Shown one piece after another: positions 28,709 to 40,730 of a stretch of 64,000 nt of DNA. Numbering within the stretch: the stretch's first letter is position 1; every line of letters starts with the position of its first letter. The notes beneath the pieces are model-generated. The model did no database searches, was not told the origin of the DNA, and worked only from the letters and a program-made list of their open reading frames with translations. Both the position numbers and the translations under genes were made by a program. Source of the DNA: Microbacteriaceae bacterium (GTDB lineage Bacteria > Actinomycetota > Actinomycetes > Actinomycetales > Microbacteriaceae); contig SCRE01000018.1 of the NCBI GenBank assembly GCA_004297935.1, positions 1 through 64,000 on the forward strand, in the 5' to 3' direction.

Positions 28709-30417
28709 AGACCAGACGGATGCTCGCCGTGCTGACCGCGCTGCTCGCGATCGCGCTGACCGGCTGTGCGACGATTCCGACGTCCGGCCCCGTCGAACAG
28801 GGCCTCCCGGTGCAGGGACAGGATGCCGGGTTCGGACCGGTCGACTATCTGCCATCCGGTCCCGCAAACGGCGCATCGCAGAAAGACATTCTGCGCGGTT
28901 TCGTCGATGCGGCGGTCAGCCCGCAGAACGGGTACGCGGTCGCGCAAGAGTTCCTGACGGCGAAGTTCGCGTCCAGCTGGAATCCGGACGCCTCGGTGAC
29001 CGTGGACACGGGAACGGGCCGCACGGAATCCGTCATTGACAAGACGCACCTGCAGCTCAGCGTGACGCCGACGGCGTTCGTCGACGCAGACGGCAATTAT
29101 CGGCGCTCGGAATCGTCCACCGCACTCACCCAGGCGTATTCGTTCGAGAAGGTATCGGGGCAGTGGCGCATTTCCAAGGCGCCGGACGGCGTGGTCATCG
29201 ACGCAACACGGTTCCCGAACGTGTTCAGCGCTCACACCCTCTACTTCTTCAGCCCGGACTTCCGCTATCTGGTGCCGGATGAGCGCTGGTTCCCGTCCCG
29301 CGCCTCGACCCAGACCAGGGTGGTGAAGGCCCTGGTCTCCGGGCCGGCGAAGTGGCTGGCGGGCGCGGTCGTCACCGCGTTCCCGCAGGGCACGAAACTG
29401 GCCGTCGATTCGGTCAGCATCAGCGCGGACGGTCAGGCCGAGGTGCCGCTCAACAGCGCCGCGAACGGGTCGGGGAACGCGAGTGCCCTGACCCTGGGCC
29501 GGATGAAGCTGCAGCTCACGCAGTCTCTGACGAACGTGGCCGGCGTCACAGGGGTCACCATCAGCATCGCCGGTGTCCAACGCTCCATCGCAGACCTCGG
29601 CAGCTCAGCGCCGCTCCAGGACCCGGTCGTCGACGCGAACCCGCTCGTGCTCAAGGGTGGTGCGTTCGGTTTCCTTTCGGGCAGCACCGTCACGCCGATC
29701 GCGAACATCTCCGACAAGATCGTTGCGCTGCAACCGAGCGCTGTGACACTCTCGGCCCTGCGCGACACGGCCGCCGTGTTGACCGCGCACGGTGTCTACG
29801 AGGTGCGCGCCAGCGTCGACACGCCGAAGCTCGTGGATGCGCGCCCCGGCTTGATCGCTCCGTCGCTGGACAACCTCGGCTTCGTCTGGTCCGTGCCGGG
29901 CAACAACCCGAGCGCTCTGCACGTGACGGCACCGGATGGAACAGCGAGCGTCATCGATCCCGGCTGGCCGGACGTGACGGCGGTCCGATCGATCTCGGTC
30001 TCCCGCGACGGCACCCGTATCGCCGCACTCGTGCAGACCGGCAACGAGCAACATGTGATGGTCGCAGGCATCGTGCGTGGCGACGCCGGTCGGCCGGATC
30101 ATCTCACGGACCCCGTCGACTTCGGTGCGGTCGCGGGTAAGAACGCTCGCTCGCTGACCTGGCTCGACGAGCTGTCCGTCGCTTCTCTGGCGACGGACGG
30201 CAACGGGGAGACGACGATCGTGACCCAGGTGATCGGCGGCGATCAATCGGTCAGCTCCGGGCCGACGGCCGGCAGTGTGCTGGCCGGCGGCAACAGTGCG
30301 CCGCCCTACTGGGTGCTGGCGCCGGGCCAGTCGCTGGAAGGGCCCCGTGGAACCGGGTGGCAGCAGAAAAGCAGCGGGATCGCCCTGCTGGCCACCCAAC
30401 TGGGTCGGCCTTCCTGA
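28705..30417 (+). CDS. lpqB: Lipoprotein LpqB, MtrAB accessory factor
   Basis: 570 residues. Type II signal peptide with lipobox LTGC (Cys21), so it is membrane-anchored on the outside. A GerMN-like part lies in the middle (SRASTQTRVVKALVSGPAKWLAGAV) and a beta-propeller-like C-terminus follows (VRSISVSRDGTRIAALVQ). In mycobacteria LpqB binds MtrB and influences MtrA phosphorylation. GGAGG precedes ATG 28705, which overlaps the mtrB stop. Confidence 0.95.
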   Translation: MKTRRMLAVLTALLAIALTGCATIPTSGPVEQGLPVQGQDAGFGPVDYLPSGPANGASQKDILRGFVDAAVSPQNGYAVAQEFLTAKFASSWNPDASVTVDTGTGRTESVIDKTHLQLSVTPTAFVDADGNYRRSESSTALTQAYSFEKVSGQWRISKAPDGVVIDATRFPNVFSAHTLYFFSPDFRYLVPDERWFPSRASTQTRVVKALVSGPAKWLAGAVVTAFPQGTKLAVDSVSISADGQAEVPLNSAANGSGNASALTLGRMKLQLTQSLTNVAGVTGVTISIAGVQRSIADLGSSAPLQDPVVDANPLVLKGGAFGFLSGSTVTPIANISDKIVALQPSAVTLSALRDTAAVLTAHGVYEVRASVDTPKLVDARPGLIAPSLDNLGFVWSVPGNNPSALHVTAPDGTASVIDPGWPDVTAVRSISVSRDGTRIAALVQTGNEQHVMVAGIVRGDAGRPDHLTDPVDFGAVAGKNARSLTWLDELSVASLATDGNGETTIVTQVIGGDQSVSSGPTAGSVLAGGNSAPPYWVLAPGQSLEGPRGTGWQQKSSGIALLATQLGRPS

Positions 30418-30526
30418 CCGCGACCCACTCCCGTCCTGCACATGCTGCCCTGTGCCGTCCTGAGTTGTCCGGTCACGCCCGGCGCCGCAGGTTGGCAGGA
30501 GGTCGGTGGCTTGCAAGGATCGTTTT

Positions 30527-30551
30527 GCCGAGATCGTCCTTCGAACTCGGC
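30527..30551. terminator. Possible terminator after lpqB
   Basis: GCCGAG and CTCGGC form a 6-base stem with a 13-base loop 110 bases after lpqB, in the 276-base gap before comF. There is no T run. The stem is weak. Confidence 0.25.
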
Positions 30552-30693
30552 GAGTTCCTTCAAACCGTGGCGCGCACGGGTGCGAGGTGCACGTAGCGCA
30601 AGCTCCGCCCCAACAGTGGCACGGCAGCACGACTTGTGCACGGTTGCGGTGGAACCGCGCGAGTCGGCGCATCCGCTCTGGCACCGTGGCGGC

Positions 30694-31422
30694 ATGGCCT
30701 TGCTCGACCCGGCATGCGTGCGCGGTGCGGCGTTGGACGCGCTCGCCGTGCTGGCCCCGACAGCGTGCAGCGGATGCGGCCTCGACGACCGCGCGCTGTG
30801 CGGCTCCTGCGTGGCGGCGTTGCAGCCGGCCGTGACCATGGTGACCGTCGACAGCGGACGACCGCTGCCGGTGCACTGCGGCCTGCGCTATGAGGGCGTC
30901 GTGCGGCGCGTGCTGCTGGCCGTCAAGGAGAGCGGTCGAACGGATGCGACGCCCGCGTTGGCCGCGGCCGCTCGCGCCGCCGTGACAGGCGCGCTTCGAA
31001 CGTGCCGGCGGCTCGCCGCTCCGGCTGACGGAGCCGACGCAGGCACGTCGGCGTCGACCGTCGCTGGGGGCAGCATCCGCCTGGCGACGATCCCGTCGAC
31101 TCGGGCGGCCTTCCGAGCCCGCGGCTATCACCCGACCGAGCTGATCCTGGCTCAGGCGGGACTGCGGGCGTCGCATCCGCTGCGGACCACTCGACAGACG
31201 CGGGATCAGGCCGCGCTGGGCGTCGACGCGCGCAGCGCCAATCGGCAGGGCTCGCTTCAGGCCAGGCACACACTGACCGGCCGGATGTACATCCTGGTCG
31301 ACGACATTCTCACCACAGGGGCGACGCTGTGCGAGGCCAGGAGGGCGATCGAGGCTGCGGGCGGAGTCGTGCTCGCCGCCGCGGTGGTGGCGAATACCGA
31401 GCGGCGGCACGGCACCCGCTGA
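30694..31422 (+). CDS. ComF-family phosphoribosyltransferase
   Basis: 242 residues. Two Cys pairs near the N-terminus (TACSGCGLDDRALCGSC) form a zinc ribbon. The phosphoribosyltransferase loop is YILVDDILTTGATL near 200-213. ComF proteins are linked to DNA uptake in competent bacteria, but in actinobacteria this gene is conserved next to lpqB and hpf without a proven role. ATG 30694 (MALLDPACVRG) is chosen since homology starts there; an 84-residue upstream extension is low-complexity. Confidence 0.88.
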   Translation: MALLDPACVRGAALDALAVLAPTACSGCGLDDRALCGSCVAALQPAVTMVTVDSGRPLPVHCGLRYEGVVRRVLLAVKESGRTDATPALAAAARAAVTGALRTCRRLAAPADGADAGTSASTVAGGSIRLATIPSTRAAFRARGYHPTELILAQAGLRASHPLRTTRQTRDQAALGVDARSANRQGSLQARHTLTGRMYILVDDILTTGATLCEARRAIEAAGGVVLAAAVVANTERRHGTR

Positions 31423-31548
31423 GCGTGCGCTGAACGCGCAGCCTTGCCTGGTGACTTATCCGGACCACGGCACTACGGTTGGTGAAAAGGCGTGGAAGAT
31501 TCGCCCTGATCGGCCGGGCGGGTCTCACGTCGGATCTGGGAGGACGTC

Positions 31549-32250
31549 ATGGAAATCAACATCATCGGACGCAACCTGGGGATCACGGATCGCTTTCGCG
31601 ACTACGCGAACGAGAAGGCTGAAAAGGTCTCTCATCTGGCAGATCGTGCCCTTGCCCTCGAGATCAAGGTGAGTCGCCACAACGAGAAATCGACCGGCCA
31701 GGCCGGCGAGGACCGGGTGGAGTTGACCTTGTTCGGGCCGGGTCCGGTGGTGCGTGCCGAGGCGACCGGCGCGGACAAGTATGCGGCGTTCGATGTCGCA
31801 GTCGGACGACTGCTCGAACGGGTGCGTCGAGCGAAGGATCGACGAAAGGTGCATCGCGGGCAGCATCGACCGACCTCGCTGAGAGAGGCGTCGACAGGCG
31901 GATTCTCTGCCGTGCACATCACGCCGGCACCTGTTGCGGTGCTCGAGCAGATTCGTACGGGCGCCGTTCCCGTGCAGGAGTCGAGTATCGAGGCGGTCGA
32001 AGAGAACGAGGACTATAGTCCCGTCGTGATCCGTAAGAAGGTGTTCGCGTCCGTGCCGATGACGGTCGACGACGCGCTCTACTACATGGAACTCGTCGGG
32101 CACGACTTCTACCTGTTCATCGACCAGGAGTCGGGACGGCCCAGCGTCGTGTATCGGCGCAAGGGCTGGGATTACGGCGTCATCGCCTTGGACGACGAGG
32201 CAGACGAACTGCAGGAAGTGGCGACGGCGAGTCGCAAACTTGCCCCGTAG
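31549..32250 (+). CDS. hpf: Ribosome hibernation promoting factor, long form
   Basis: 233 residues. The N-terminal S30AE domain (MEINIIGRNLGITDRFRDY to about 105) binds the 30S decoding region. A linker leads to the C-terminal dimerisation domain (VVIRKKVFASVPMTVDDALYYMELVGHDFYLF, about 155-233), so this is the long type that can pair ribosomes into 100S particles on its own. GGGAGG lies about 6 bases before ATG 31549. The neighbours comF and secA match mycobacteria. Confidence 0.95.
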   Translation: MEINIIGRNLGITDRFRDYANEKAEKVSHLADRALALEIKVSRHNEKSTGQAGEDRVELTLFGPGPVVRAEATGADKYAAFDVAVGRLLERVRRAKDRRKVHRGQHRPTSLREASTGGFSAVHITPAPVAVLEQIRTGAVPVQESSIEAVEENEDYSPVVIRKKVFASVPMTVDDALYYMELVGHDFYLFIDQESGRPSVVYRRKGWDYGVIALDDEADELQEVATASRKLAP

Positions 32251-32255
32251 CTCGG

Positions 32256-32495
32256 GGGCGGGGTATCGATACGCGTTTTCGCTGCGCTGATGCCAACCCT
32301 CGCTTGCAGGCCCGCAGGCTCGCTCGGCGCTGGGGTCGCGGATCGCTGCGCGATGCCTTGAGTTCCACCGCGCTACTCGACCATCGAGAGTGGTGTCGAG
32401 TAGCCCGCGAGCGTAGCGAGCAGGCATATCGAGACTTCCCGTGCCACCTCACCGGTCTCGATACGCTCGCTGTGCTCGTTACTCGACCACCGATG
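32256..32495. repeat. Composite dispersed repeat (TCTCGATACGC ... GTCGAGTAGC family)
   Basis: The hpf-secA gap (375 bases) is mostly repeat. GCTACTCGAC at 32372-32381 pairs with GTCGAGTAGC at 32395-32404, followed by CCGCGAGCGTAGCGAGCAGG. A second half-unit starts GGTCTCGATACGC at 32454 and ends ACTCGACCACCGA at 32492. The same words recur at 45862-45997. It may form stem-loops in the hpf mRNA 3' end. Confidence 0.8.
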
Positions 32496-32536
32496 GATTC
32501 ATCGCCTCCGACACGAGGGCCGCTCACCAGTAACAT

Positions 32537-32545
32537 TGCTATAGT
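32537..32545 (+). promoter_or_regulatory. Extended -10 promoter element for secA
   Basis: TGCTATAGT is an extended -10 (TGN plus TATAGT) with no good -35. Transcription would start near 32552, giving a leader of about 74 bases. It lies just after the repeat element. Confidence 0.4.
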
Positions 32546-32625
32546 TGCCGGCTGCGGTCGGTGCTCGCGCGTCCGACCGGACGTGAGGCGCCAGACGGCG
32601 TCCGAGTGAATAGTGGAGTGCATCC

Positions 32626-35448
<2,823 letters not shown>

Positions 35449-35470
35449 CCTCGGTCGCCGGTCGGGATCG

Positions 35471-36082
35471 CTACAGCACGCTGATCGCGCTTGCCCGCCA
35501 GCGGCTGTCCAACCCTTCCAACCGGATGGCGATGGAACGCACCCGCACCGGCGTCTGGACGATGACGACCGCCTCGACGACGCCGTCGACCGGCTCGGAG
35601 ACGAGGGTGCGCAGCACGGTGAGGCGCGGGCGATGCACCGGCCGACCGGTCGCGGCGCGTGCACGGGCGGCAAGCACCACTCGCTTGAGGAGCGTCTCGT
35701 AGACCTCCTGAGTGACCCAGCGGATGAGCTGGTCCAACTCGCGGGCACCCGCGAGCACCTCGAGAACGGATCGGGTCAGGTTGGCGAGCAGGGGTTCGGG
35801 GTCGGGCAGGTGCGCCGCGCGCGTGGGTTGGACGCCGAAGTACTCGTCGGCCTCCGCCGGCTCCATGTCGGCCAGTGCACTGCCGGTCAGTGCACTGCTG
35901 GCGAGTGTGCTGCTGGTCAGTGTGCTGCTGGCCAGCGCAGCGTCGGCCAGTGCGCTGCCGCTCGGCGCATCGCTGCTTGCGGCGCTGCGACTCAGACCGC
36001 GTGCCGATGCTTGCCGCGACCTGCTCGGGGCATCCGCCGGCTCGTCCAATGCGGCCGCGAACCCCGTGCTCGTCTTGCTCAT
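35471..36082 (-). CDS. Rv3235-family protein
   Basis: 203 residues. The C-terminal half (about 95-203; PLLANLTRSVLEVLAGARELDQLIRWVT, then VVIVQTPVRVRSIAIRLEGLDSRWRASAI) is the Rv3235-family domain, an alpha-beta fold of unknown function conserved beside secA. The N-terminal half is Ala/Ser/Leu/Thr-rich and repetitive (SSTLTSSTLASSALTGSALAD), encoded by imperfect repeats near 35866-35960. ATG 36082 has GGGAGA upstream. It converges on secA with 22 bases between the stops. Confidence 0.8.
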   Translation of the reverse strand: MSKTSTGFAAALDEPADAPSRSRQASARGLSRSAASSDAPSGSALADAALASSTLTSSTLASSALTGSALADMEPAEADEYFGVQPTRAAHLPDPEPLLANLTRSVLEVLAGARELDQLIRWVTQEVYETLLKRVVLAARARAATGRPVHRPRLTVLRTLVSEPVDGVVEAVVIVQTPVRVRSIAIRLEGLDSRWRASAISVL

Positions 36083-36256
36083 CTGATTCTCCCGTGTGAT
36101 CGGAGCGGACTGCTCATCGCACGGGCAGACAGGCGTCTGCATGCCCCCCGAGTGGGGGGAGCGTGCTTGGAGAGCCACTCAAGCAGCCGTGCGCACGAGC
36201 TGTCCACTGCGTTCGTGCCCTGTGGATAAGATCTGCGCGCACGTGCGAGGACCGGC

Positions 36257-36262
36257 TACGGT
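36257..36262 (+). promoter_or_regulatory. -10 element of a probable leaderless transcript
   Basis: TACGGT ends 6 bases before ATG 36269 and no ribosome binding site is present, so the transcript is expected to start at the ATG itself. Confidence 0.35.
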
Positions 36263-36268
36263 CTGTTC

Positions 36269-36865
36269 ATGCGCTGGGACAACCTCTTCGACGATCTCGA
36301 GAGCCAACTCGACCAGGAGCGGGATGCCGAGCAACTCGACCTGCTCGCGGAGGAGGAGCGGCTGCGGCTCGGCCGGCTGTCACTGCGCGACCGCATCCTG
36401 TCGATGAGCACGGTGAACGGGCAGACGACGAGCCCGAGCCTGCGCATCCAGCTGGTCACCGAGGCGACGCTCGTTCTGGGGCCGACGACCTTCGGCAAGG
36501 ACTGGCTGGCCGCCGACCTGATCGATTTCGGGCCGCGCGCACAGTGCGTGCTTCCGCTGCACGCCATCGCCTCGGTCTCGTTGAGCGCGCCGCAACTGCG
36601 CACCAGCCTGGAATCGGTGGCGGCCGGCCGCGCGGGCCGACTTGTCGACAGGATCGGGCTGCCGTTCGTCCTGCGAGACCTCTGCCGACGTCGCAAGAAT
36701 CTCGAACTCGTCACCGCGGCAGGGGCTGTGCCTGGAACCATCGACCGTGTCGGTCGCGATCATCTCGATCTTGCCGTCCATGAGCGGGGCAGCACCCGAC
36801 ATGCGAGCAACGTGACAGACATCCGGATGATTCCGCTCGAGCGGATCGTGTTCGTGCGGCTTTAG
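36269..36865 (+). CDS. Conserved hypothetical protein, actinobacterial
   Basis: 198 residues with no domain I can name. An acidic coiled-coil-like N-terminus (LFDDLESQLDQERDAEQLDLLAEEERLR, 5-32) precedes a beta-rich part with repeated short strands (LVLGPTTFGKDWLAADLID, then GTIDRVGRDHLDLAVHER) that recalls an Sm-like or SH3-like barrel. No signal peptide or membrane helix. It is divergent from the Rv3235-family gene and converges on the small HTH gene. Confidence 0.7.
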   Translation: MRWDNLFDDLESQLDQERDAEQLDLLAEEERLRLGRLSLRDRILSMSTVNGQTTSPSLRIQLVTEATLVLGPTTFGKDWLAADLIDFGPRAQCVLPLHAIASVSLSAPQLRTSLESVAAGRAGRLVDRIGLPFVLRDLCRRRKNLELVTAAGAVPGTIDRVGRDHLDLAVHERGSTRHASNVTDIRMIPLERIVFVRL

Positions 36866-36890
36866 CAGCCGGGAGCCTGCTGCGGCAGGC

Positions 36891-37175
36891 TCAGTGCTCC
36901 GGTCGAATGATGCGCCCGCCGGACAGCTCGGGGATGTTCGCGAAATCCGACTGTTCCCAGAGGGACCGGCGGCGGGCCTCCTCGTACATGGCCTCGATGT
37001 AGGTTTCGAGCACAGCGCGCTCGACCCGCCATTGCCCGGCGGTGCCGACGCGGATCGCCGGGAGTTCGCCGGAACGCACCAGTGCCATCACGTCCGCCGC
37101 TTCGACGTTGAGAATCTCCGCCGCGTCTGCGACCGTCAGGAAGCGGCCGACGGCATCGGGGTTGTCAGCGCTCAT
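36891..37175 (-). CDS. Small helix-turn-helix protein (excisionase/BldC-like)
   Basis: 94 residues. The MerR/excisionase-type HTH (FLTVADAAEILNVEAADVMALVRSGELPAIRVG, about 12-45) is followed by a wing (QWRVERAVLETYIEAMYEEARRR) and a short tail. BldC-like proteins of this form regulate development in streptomycetes; there is no sign of phage excision genes here. ATG 37175 is chosen by family length; its ribosome binding site is weak. It is divergent from the SAF gene by about 135 bases. Confidence 0.8.
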   Translation of the reverse strand: MSADNPDAVGRFLTVADAAEILNVEAADVMALVRSGELPAIRVGTAGQWRVERAVLETYIEAMYEEARRRSLWEQSDFANIPELSGGRIIRPEH

Positions 37176-37309
37176 GACTTGATTATCGCCCGTGGCGCCC
37201 ACCCGCAACCGACCTGTGGATAACTTTCCCACGGCTTGCTCAGAATCGGCACGATAGGAGTGGGCCCACTGCAGCGGGCTTGTTCGAGACCCATGTGTGA
37301 GGAGCCACG

Positions 37310-37954
37310 ATGACCACACCAGCACGACAGGGCAGCACGCGTCGGCCGTTCTGGTTCGACCCGCGCTTCACGATCGGACTGCTGCTGGTCGTCGCCTCCG
37401 TCGTCGGCGTGTACGCGATCGTCGCCGCAGCAGATCGCAGCACGGACGTGTACGCCGCGCGCGGGCCACTGGTCGCGGGCGACCGCGTCGACACTGCGGA
37501 TCTCACGGTCACGCCGGTTCGGCTCGGCACGGCCGAGCACCTGTATCTGACCCGAGCTGACCTCTCGGAGCACGGTGCCGTGCTCACGCGCAGTCTCGCG
37601 GCAGGCGAACTCGTGCCGATCTCTGCGATCGGCGATGAGAGCACCGGATCGCAGACGAGCGTCGTGCTGCGTGCACAGGGCGACCTGGCGGCATCCGTCG
37701 GGCCTGGATCGAGCGTCGACGTGTGGTCCGCGGCCACCAAGGACCGCGCAGAGCACGCACCGCCGACGGTCTTGGTCGGCGCTGCGACGGTCGTGCGCCT
37801 GATTCAGAGCGATGGGCTGGTGACCGGGCGCGACGGGCGATCGGTCGAGGTGCGGGTGCCTGCAGGCTCTGTGGCAGCCGTCCTGCAGGCGATCGCGAAC
37901 AACGATGTGATCTCACTCGTTCCGGCGACAGCGTCCAGCGGGGCCGGCCGGTGA
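37310..37954 (+). CDS. SAF-domain protein (CpaB/RcpC-like)
   Basis: 214 residues. One N-terminal membrane helix (about 20-43) is followed by an extracytoplasmic SAF domain (YAARGPLVAGDRVDTADLTVTPVRL, then RADLSEHGAVLTRSLAAGELVPISAI), as in CpaB/RcpC of Tad pili or FlgA. RBS GAGGAG precedes ATG 37310. It overlaps the CpaE-like gene by 4 bases. No Tad secretin, CpaF ATPase, TadB/C or pilin gene is in the window, so this pair is orphan. Confidence 0.8.
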   Translation: MTTPARQGSTRRPFWFDPRFTIGLLLVVASVVGVYAIVAAADRSTDVYAARGPLVAGDRVDTADLTVTPVRLGTAEHLYLTRADLSEHGAVLTRSLAAGELVPISAIGDESTGSQTSVVLRAQGDLAASVGPGSSVDVWSAATKDRAEHAPPTVLVGAATVVRLIQSDGLVTGRDGRSVEVRVPAGSVAAVLQAIANNDVISLVPATASSGAGR

Positions 37955-39213
37955 GCGCGCTCATTCTCGCGCTGGATGCGGCTGTCGAGGACCGCATCAT
38001 GCCGGAATTGCTTGCGGCCGGTCACACCGTGGTCGCGCGCGTGCAGAGCGCCGGTGAGCTGACGGATGCCGTGGCGCGCGGCGAGGCGGACGTCGCGCTG
38101 GTCTCGGCATCCCGTCGTCGGCTCACCGAGCGGGTGTTGGCGGCGTGCGATGCGCACGGCGTGCGGCTGGTGGCGCTGACCTCCGGCGAACTCGAACGCA
38201 GGCATACGGCCACCCTTGGCCTGTTCGAGGTGGTCGAGGGGAACGCGCCGTTCGTGGAGATCGAACGATTCATCCAGGTGCACGCGGAACTGCCGCTTCG
38301 GGTTGGTTCGCCTCCGACGGTGTCGCGGGCGGCCGGTGCGACGATCGCGGTGTGGGGGCCGGCCGGAGCTCCGGGCAGAACGACGCTCGCGATCAATCTC
38401 GCCGCCGAGATCGCGGCGCACGGGCACACGGTGGCGCTGGCGGATGCCGACAGCTACGGCGGCACCGTCGCTCCGGCGCTCGGCATGCTCGATGAGGCCC
38501 CCGGCTTCGCGGCGGCATGCCGGTTGGCGGGCACCGACAGCCTGAACCGGCAGGAGTTGGAGCGCATCGCGACCCGCTACAACTCGCCGCAGGGCGCATT
38601 CTGGGTGCTCACCGGAATCGGCCGGCCGTCACGCTGGAGCGAACTGTCGGCGGAGCGGGTCAGTGCCACGATCGCCGCGTGCACCAGCTGGGTCGACTAC
38701 GTCGTCGTCGACACCGGGTTCAGCCTGGAGAGCGACGAGGAGATCTCGAGCGACCTGTTCGCTCCACGCCGCAATGCCGCCACTCTTGCGGCCCTGCGTG
38801 CAGCCGATCGGGTGGTCGCGGTGGGACTCGCCGATCCGGTCGGGTTGGCGCGCTTTCTACGCAGTCACATCGAACTGCTCGAGGTCGTGCCGGACACGCC
38901 GATCAGCATCGTCATGAATCGTGTGAGGGCCAGCGCCGTCGGGCTGAATCCGAGGGGACAGGTGGCATCGACGCTCGGCCGTTTCGCTGGCCTCGAAGCG
39001 GACGCGTTGCTGCCTGAGGACCGGCTCGGCCTCGACGCCGCGGTGCTCACCGGGTGCACTCTGCGCGATGCGGCAGCCAAGTCGCCCGTGCGTGCAGCGC
39101 TCACCCGTCTGATTGAAACAGAGTTGCCGCCCGCCCGGGCCCCGGCGCAGACGCGCCGCTCCGTGCGAGCGCGAGTGTCCCGTCACAAGAGCGCTCAGAC
39201 CGCCACAACTTAG
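37951..39213 (+). CDS. CpaE-like P-loop ATPase (ParA/MinD superfamily)
   Basis: 420 residues. An N-terminal receiver-like part (VSALILALDAAVEDRIMPELLAAGHTVVARV) is followed by a deviant Walker A GPAGAPGRTTLAINLA near 135, in which the signature Lys is replaced (PGRTT). ADADSYGG and VVVDTGFSLE serve as later switch strands. CpaE proteins localise Tad pilus machinery; the family also includes Rv3213c-like actinobacterial proteins of unknown role. GTG 37951 overlaps the SAF stop. With the altered Walker A, ATP hydrolysis is uncertain. Confidence 0.78.
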   Translation: MSALILALDAAVEDRIMPELLAAGHTVVARVQSAGELTDAVARGEADVALVSASRRRLTERVLAACDAHGVRLVALTSGELERRHTATLGLFEVVEGNAPFVEIERFIQVHAELPLRVGSPPTVSRAAGATIAVWGPAGAPGRTTLAINLAAEIAAHGHTVALADADSYGGTVAPALGMLDEAPGFAAACRLAGTDSLNRQELERIATRYNSPQGAFWVLTGIGRPSRWSELSAERVSATIAACTSWVDYVVVDTGFSLESDEEISSDLFAPRRNAATLAALRAADRVVAVGLADPVGLARFLRSHIELLEVVPDTPISIVMNRVRASAVGLNPRGQVASTLGRFAGLEADALLPEDRLGLDAAVLTGCTLRDAAAKSPVRAALTRLIETELPPARAPAQTRRSVRARVSRHKSAQTATT

Positions 39214-39223
39214 ACTGAGGGGC

Positions 39224-40723
39224 GTGTCAACGCTCAACGAATTGGTTATCGCCCACGGCCGGTCCACTCAGGCCGACGTGGACTGGCTGCACAAGCTCGT
39301 CGGCGATTGCCAGTTGCTCGCCGACCTCGCATTCGCCGACATCGTGCTGTGGGTGCCGACCCAGGACAACGACTTCGCCGCCGTCTCGCACTCCCGGCCA
39401 TCGAGCGCTGCCACCCTGTTCTATCGCGATTTCGTCGGGCAGTCGATTCGGCCGGAATGGCGCGCCCAGGTCACCGAGGCGTTCGAGACCAGCCTGCTGG
39501 TCGACTCCTCGATGCCGGACTGGTATGAGGAGATGCCCACCCGCGTGCTGGCGATCCCGGTCGTGCGCCGATTGTCCTCGCACAGTCCGGAGACCACTGC
39601 GGCGCCGATCGCCGTCATCACCCGGCACAGCAACCTGAGTGAGGCGCGTACGCCGAGCCGGCAGGAGCTCACTTTCAACCGGTGCGCCAACGATCTGTTC
39701 GGCATGATCGCAACCGGCGATTTTCCGGATCTGGGGGCGCCGACGGGACCGCGCCGCGGCGCGCCGCGCGCATCCGATGGTCTGATCCGCCTCGATGTGG
39801 ACGGTGTGACCACGTTCGCCAGCCCGAACGCGCTCTCCGCGTTCAACCGCATGGGCTTCCCCGATGAGCTCGAGGGCGAGTCTCTGGCCGCGGTGACGAC
39901 AAGTCTGCTCAGCGGTCAGATCACCGTCGATGAGTCGCTGCCGCTGGTCGTGACCGGCCGGGCGCCGTGGCGCACGGACATCGAGGCGCGCGGGGTGACG
40001 GTGTCGCTGCGGGCGATTCCACTGCGCAGCCGCGGGGAACGGATCGGCGCGATCGTTCTCAGCAGGGACGTCACGGAGCTGCGGCACCAGGAACGCGAAC
40101 TGATCACGAAGGATGCGACGATTCGCGAGATCCACCACCGCGTCAAGAACAACCTGCAGACCGTCGCTTCGCTGCTGCGCATTCAGGCGCGCCGCACCCA
40201 CTCCGACGAGGCGCGCGACGCGCTCGCCCAGGCGATGCGTCGGGTCTCGGCGATCGCGGTCGTCCACGACACGTTATCGGAGGGCCTCTCACAGAGCGTC
40301 GACTTCGACACCGTCTTCGATCGGGTGCTCAAGCTGATCGCCGAGGTGGCGTCCAGTCACAACACGACCGTCCATCCGGTGTCATCGGGCAGCTTCGGGG
40401 TGCTTCCAAGCGAGTATGCCACGCCGCTGGCGCTTGCGCTGACCGAACTGGTGACGAACGCGGTCGAACACGGCCTCGCCGGGCGGGAGGGCCGGGTCGA
40501 AATCATCTCCGACCGATCGGAGGACTCCTTGACCGTCAAGGTCGTGGACAATGGCTCCGGACTGCCGGAAGGCAAGGTCGGAGCGGGACTCGGTACTCAG
40601 ATCGTGCGCACGCTCATTCAGGGTGAGCTCAGTGGCACCATCGACTGGCACACGATGATGGGACAGGGTACCGAGGTGACAATCGAGGTGCCGTTGCGCT
40701 ACCTGACCGCACCAGCCGCCTAG
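39224..40723 (+). CDS. pdtaS: Sensor histidine kinase PdtaS
   Basis: 499 residues, no membrane helix, so cytosolic. A GAF-type domain (about 1-160), a PAS-type domain (about 185-290), a HisKA_2 box EIHHRVKNNLQTVASLL with the His near 303, and an HATPase domain (ALTELVTNAVEHGL, then DNGSGLPEGKVGAGLGTQIV). PdtaS pairs with the antiterminator PdtaR, encoded elsewhere, and responds to copper, nitric oxide and c-di-GMP in mycobacteria. The start is GTG 39224, 7 bases after TAGACT, which includes the stop of the ATPase gene. The whiB1 neighbour matches Rv3219/Rv3220c. Confidence 0.92.
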   Translation: MSTLNELVIAHGRSTQADVDWLHKLVGDCQLLADLAFADIVLWVPTQDNDFAAVSHSRPSSAATLFYRDFVGQSIRPEWRAQVTEAFETSLLVDSSMPDWYEEMPTRVLAIPVVRRLSSHSPETTAAPIAVITRHSNLSEARTPSRQELTFNRCANDLFGMIATGDFPDLGAPTGPRRGAPRASDGLIRLDVDGVTTFASPNALSAFNRMGFPDELEGESLAAVTTSLLSGQITVDESLPLVVTGRAPWRTDIEARGVTVSLRAIPLRSRGERIGAIVLSRDVTELRHQERELITKDATIREIHHRVKNNLQTVASLLRIQARRTHSDEARDALAQAMRRVSAIAVVHDTLSEGLSQSVDFDTVFDRVLKLIAEVASSHNTTVHPVSSGSFGVLPSEYATPLALALTELVTNAVEHGLAGREGRVEIISDRSEDSLTVKVVDNGSGLPEGKVGAGLGTQIVRTLIQGELSGTIDWHTMMGQGTEVTIEVPLRYLTAPAA

Positions 40724-40730
40724 CGGGCCT

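Noticed and set aside
36891-37175. Phage excisionase
   Set aside because: No integrase, attachment site or phage gene nearby, and the conserved actinobacterial setting fits a BldC-like regulator.
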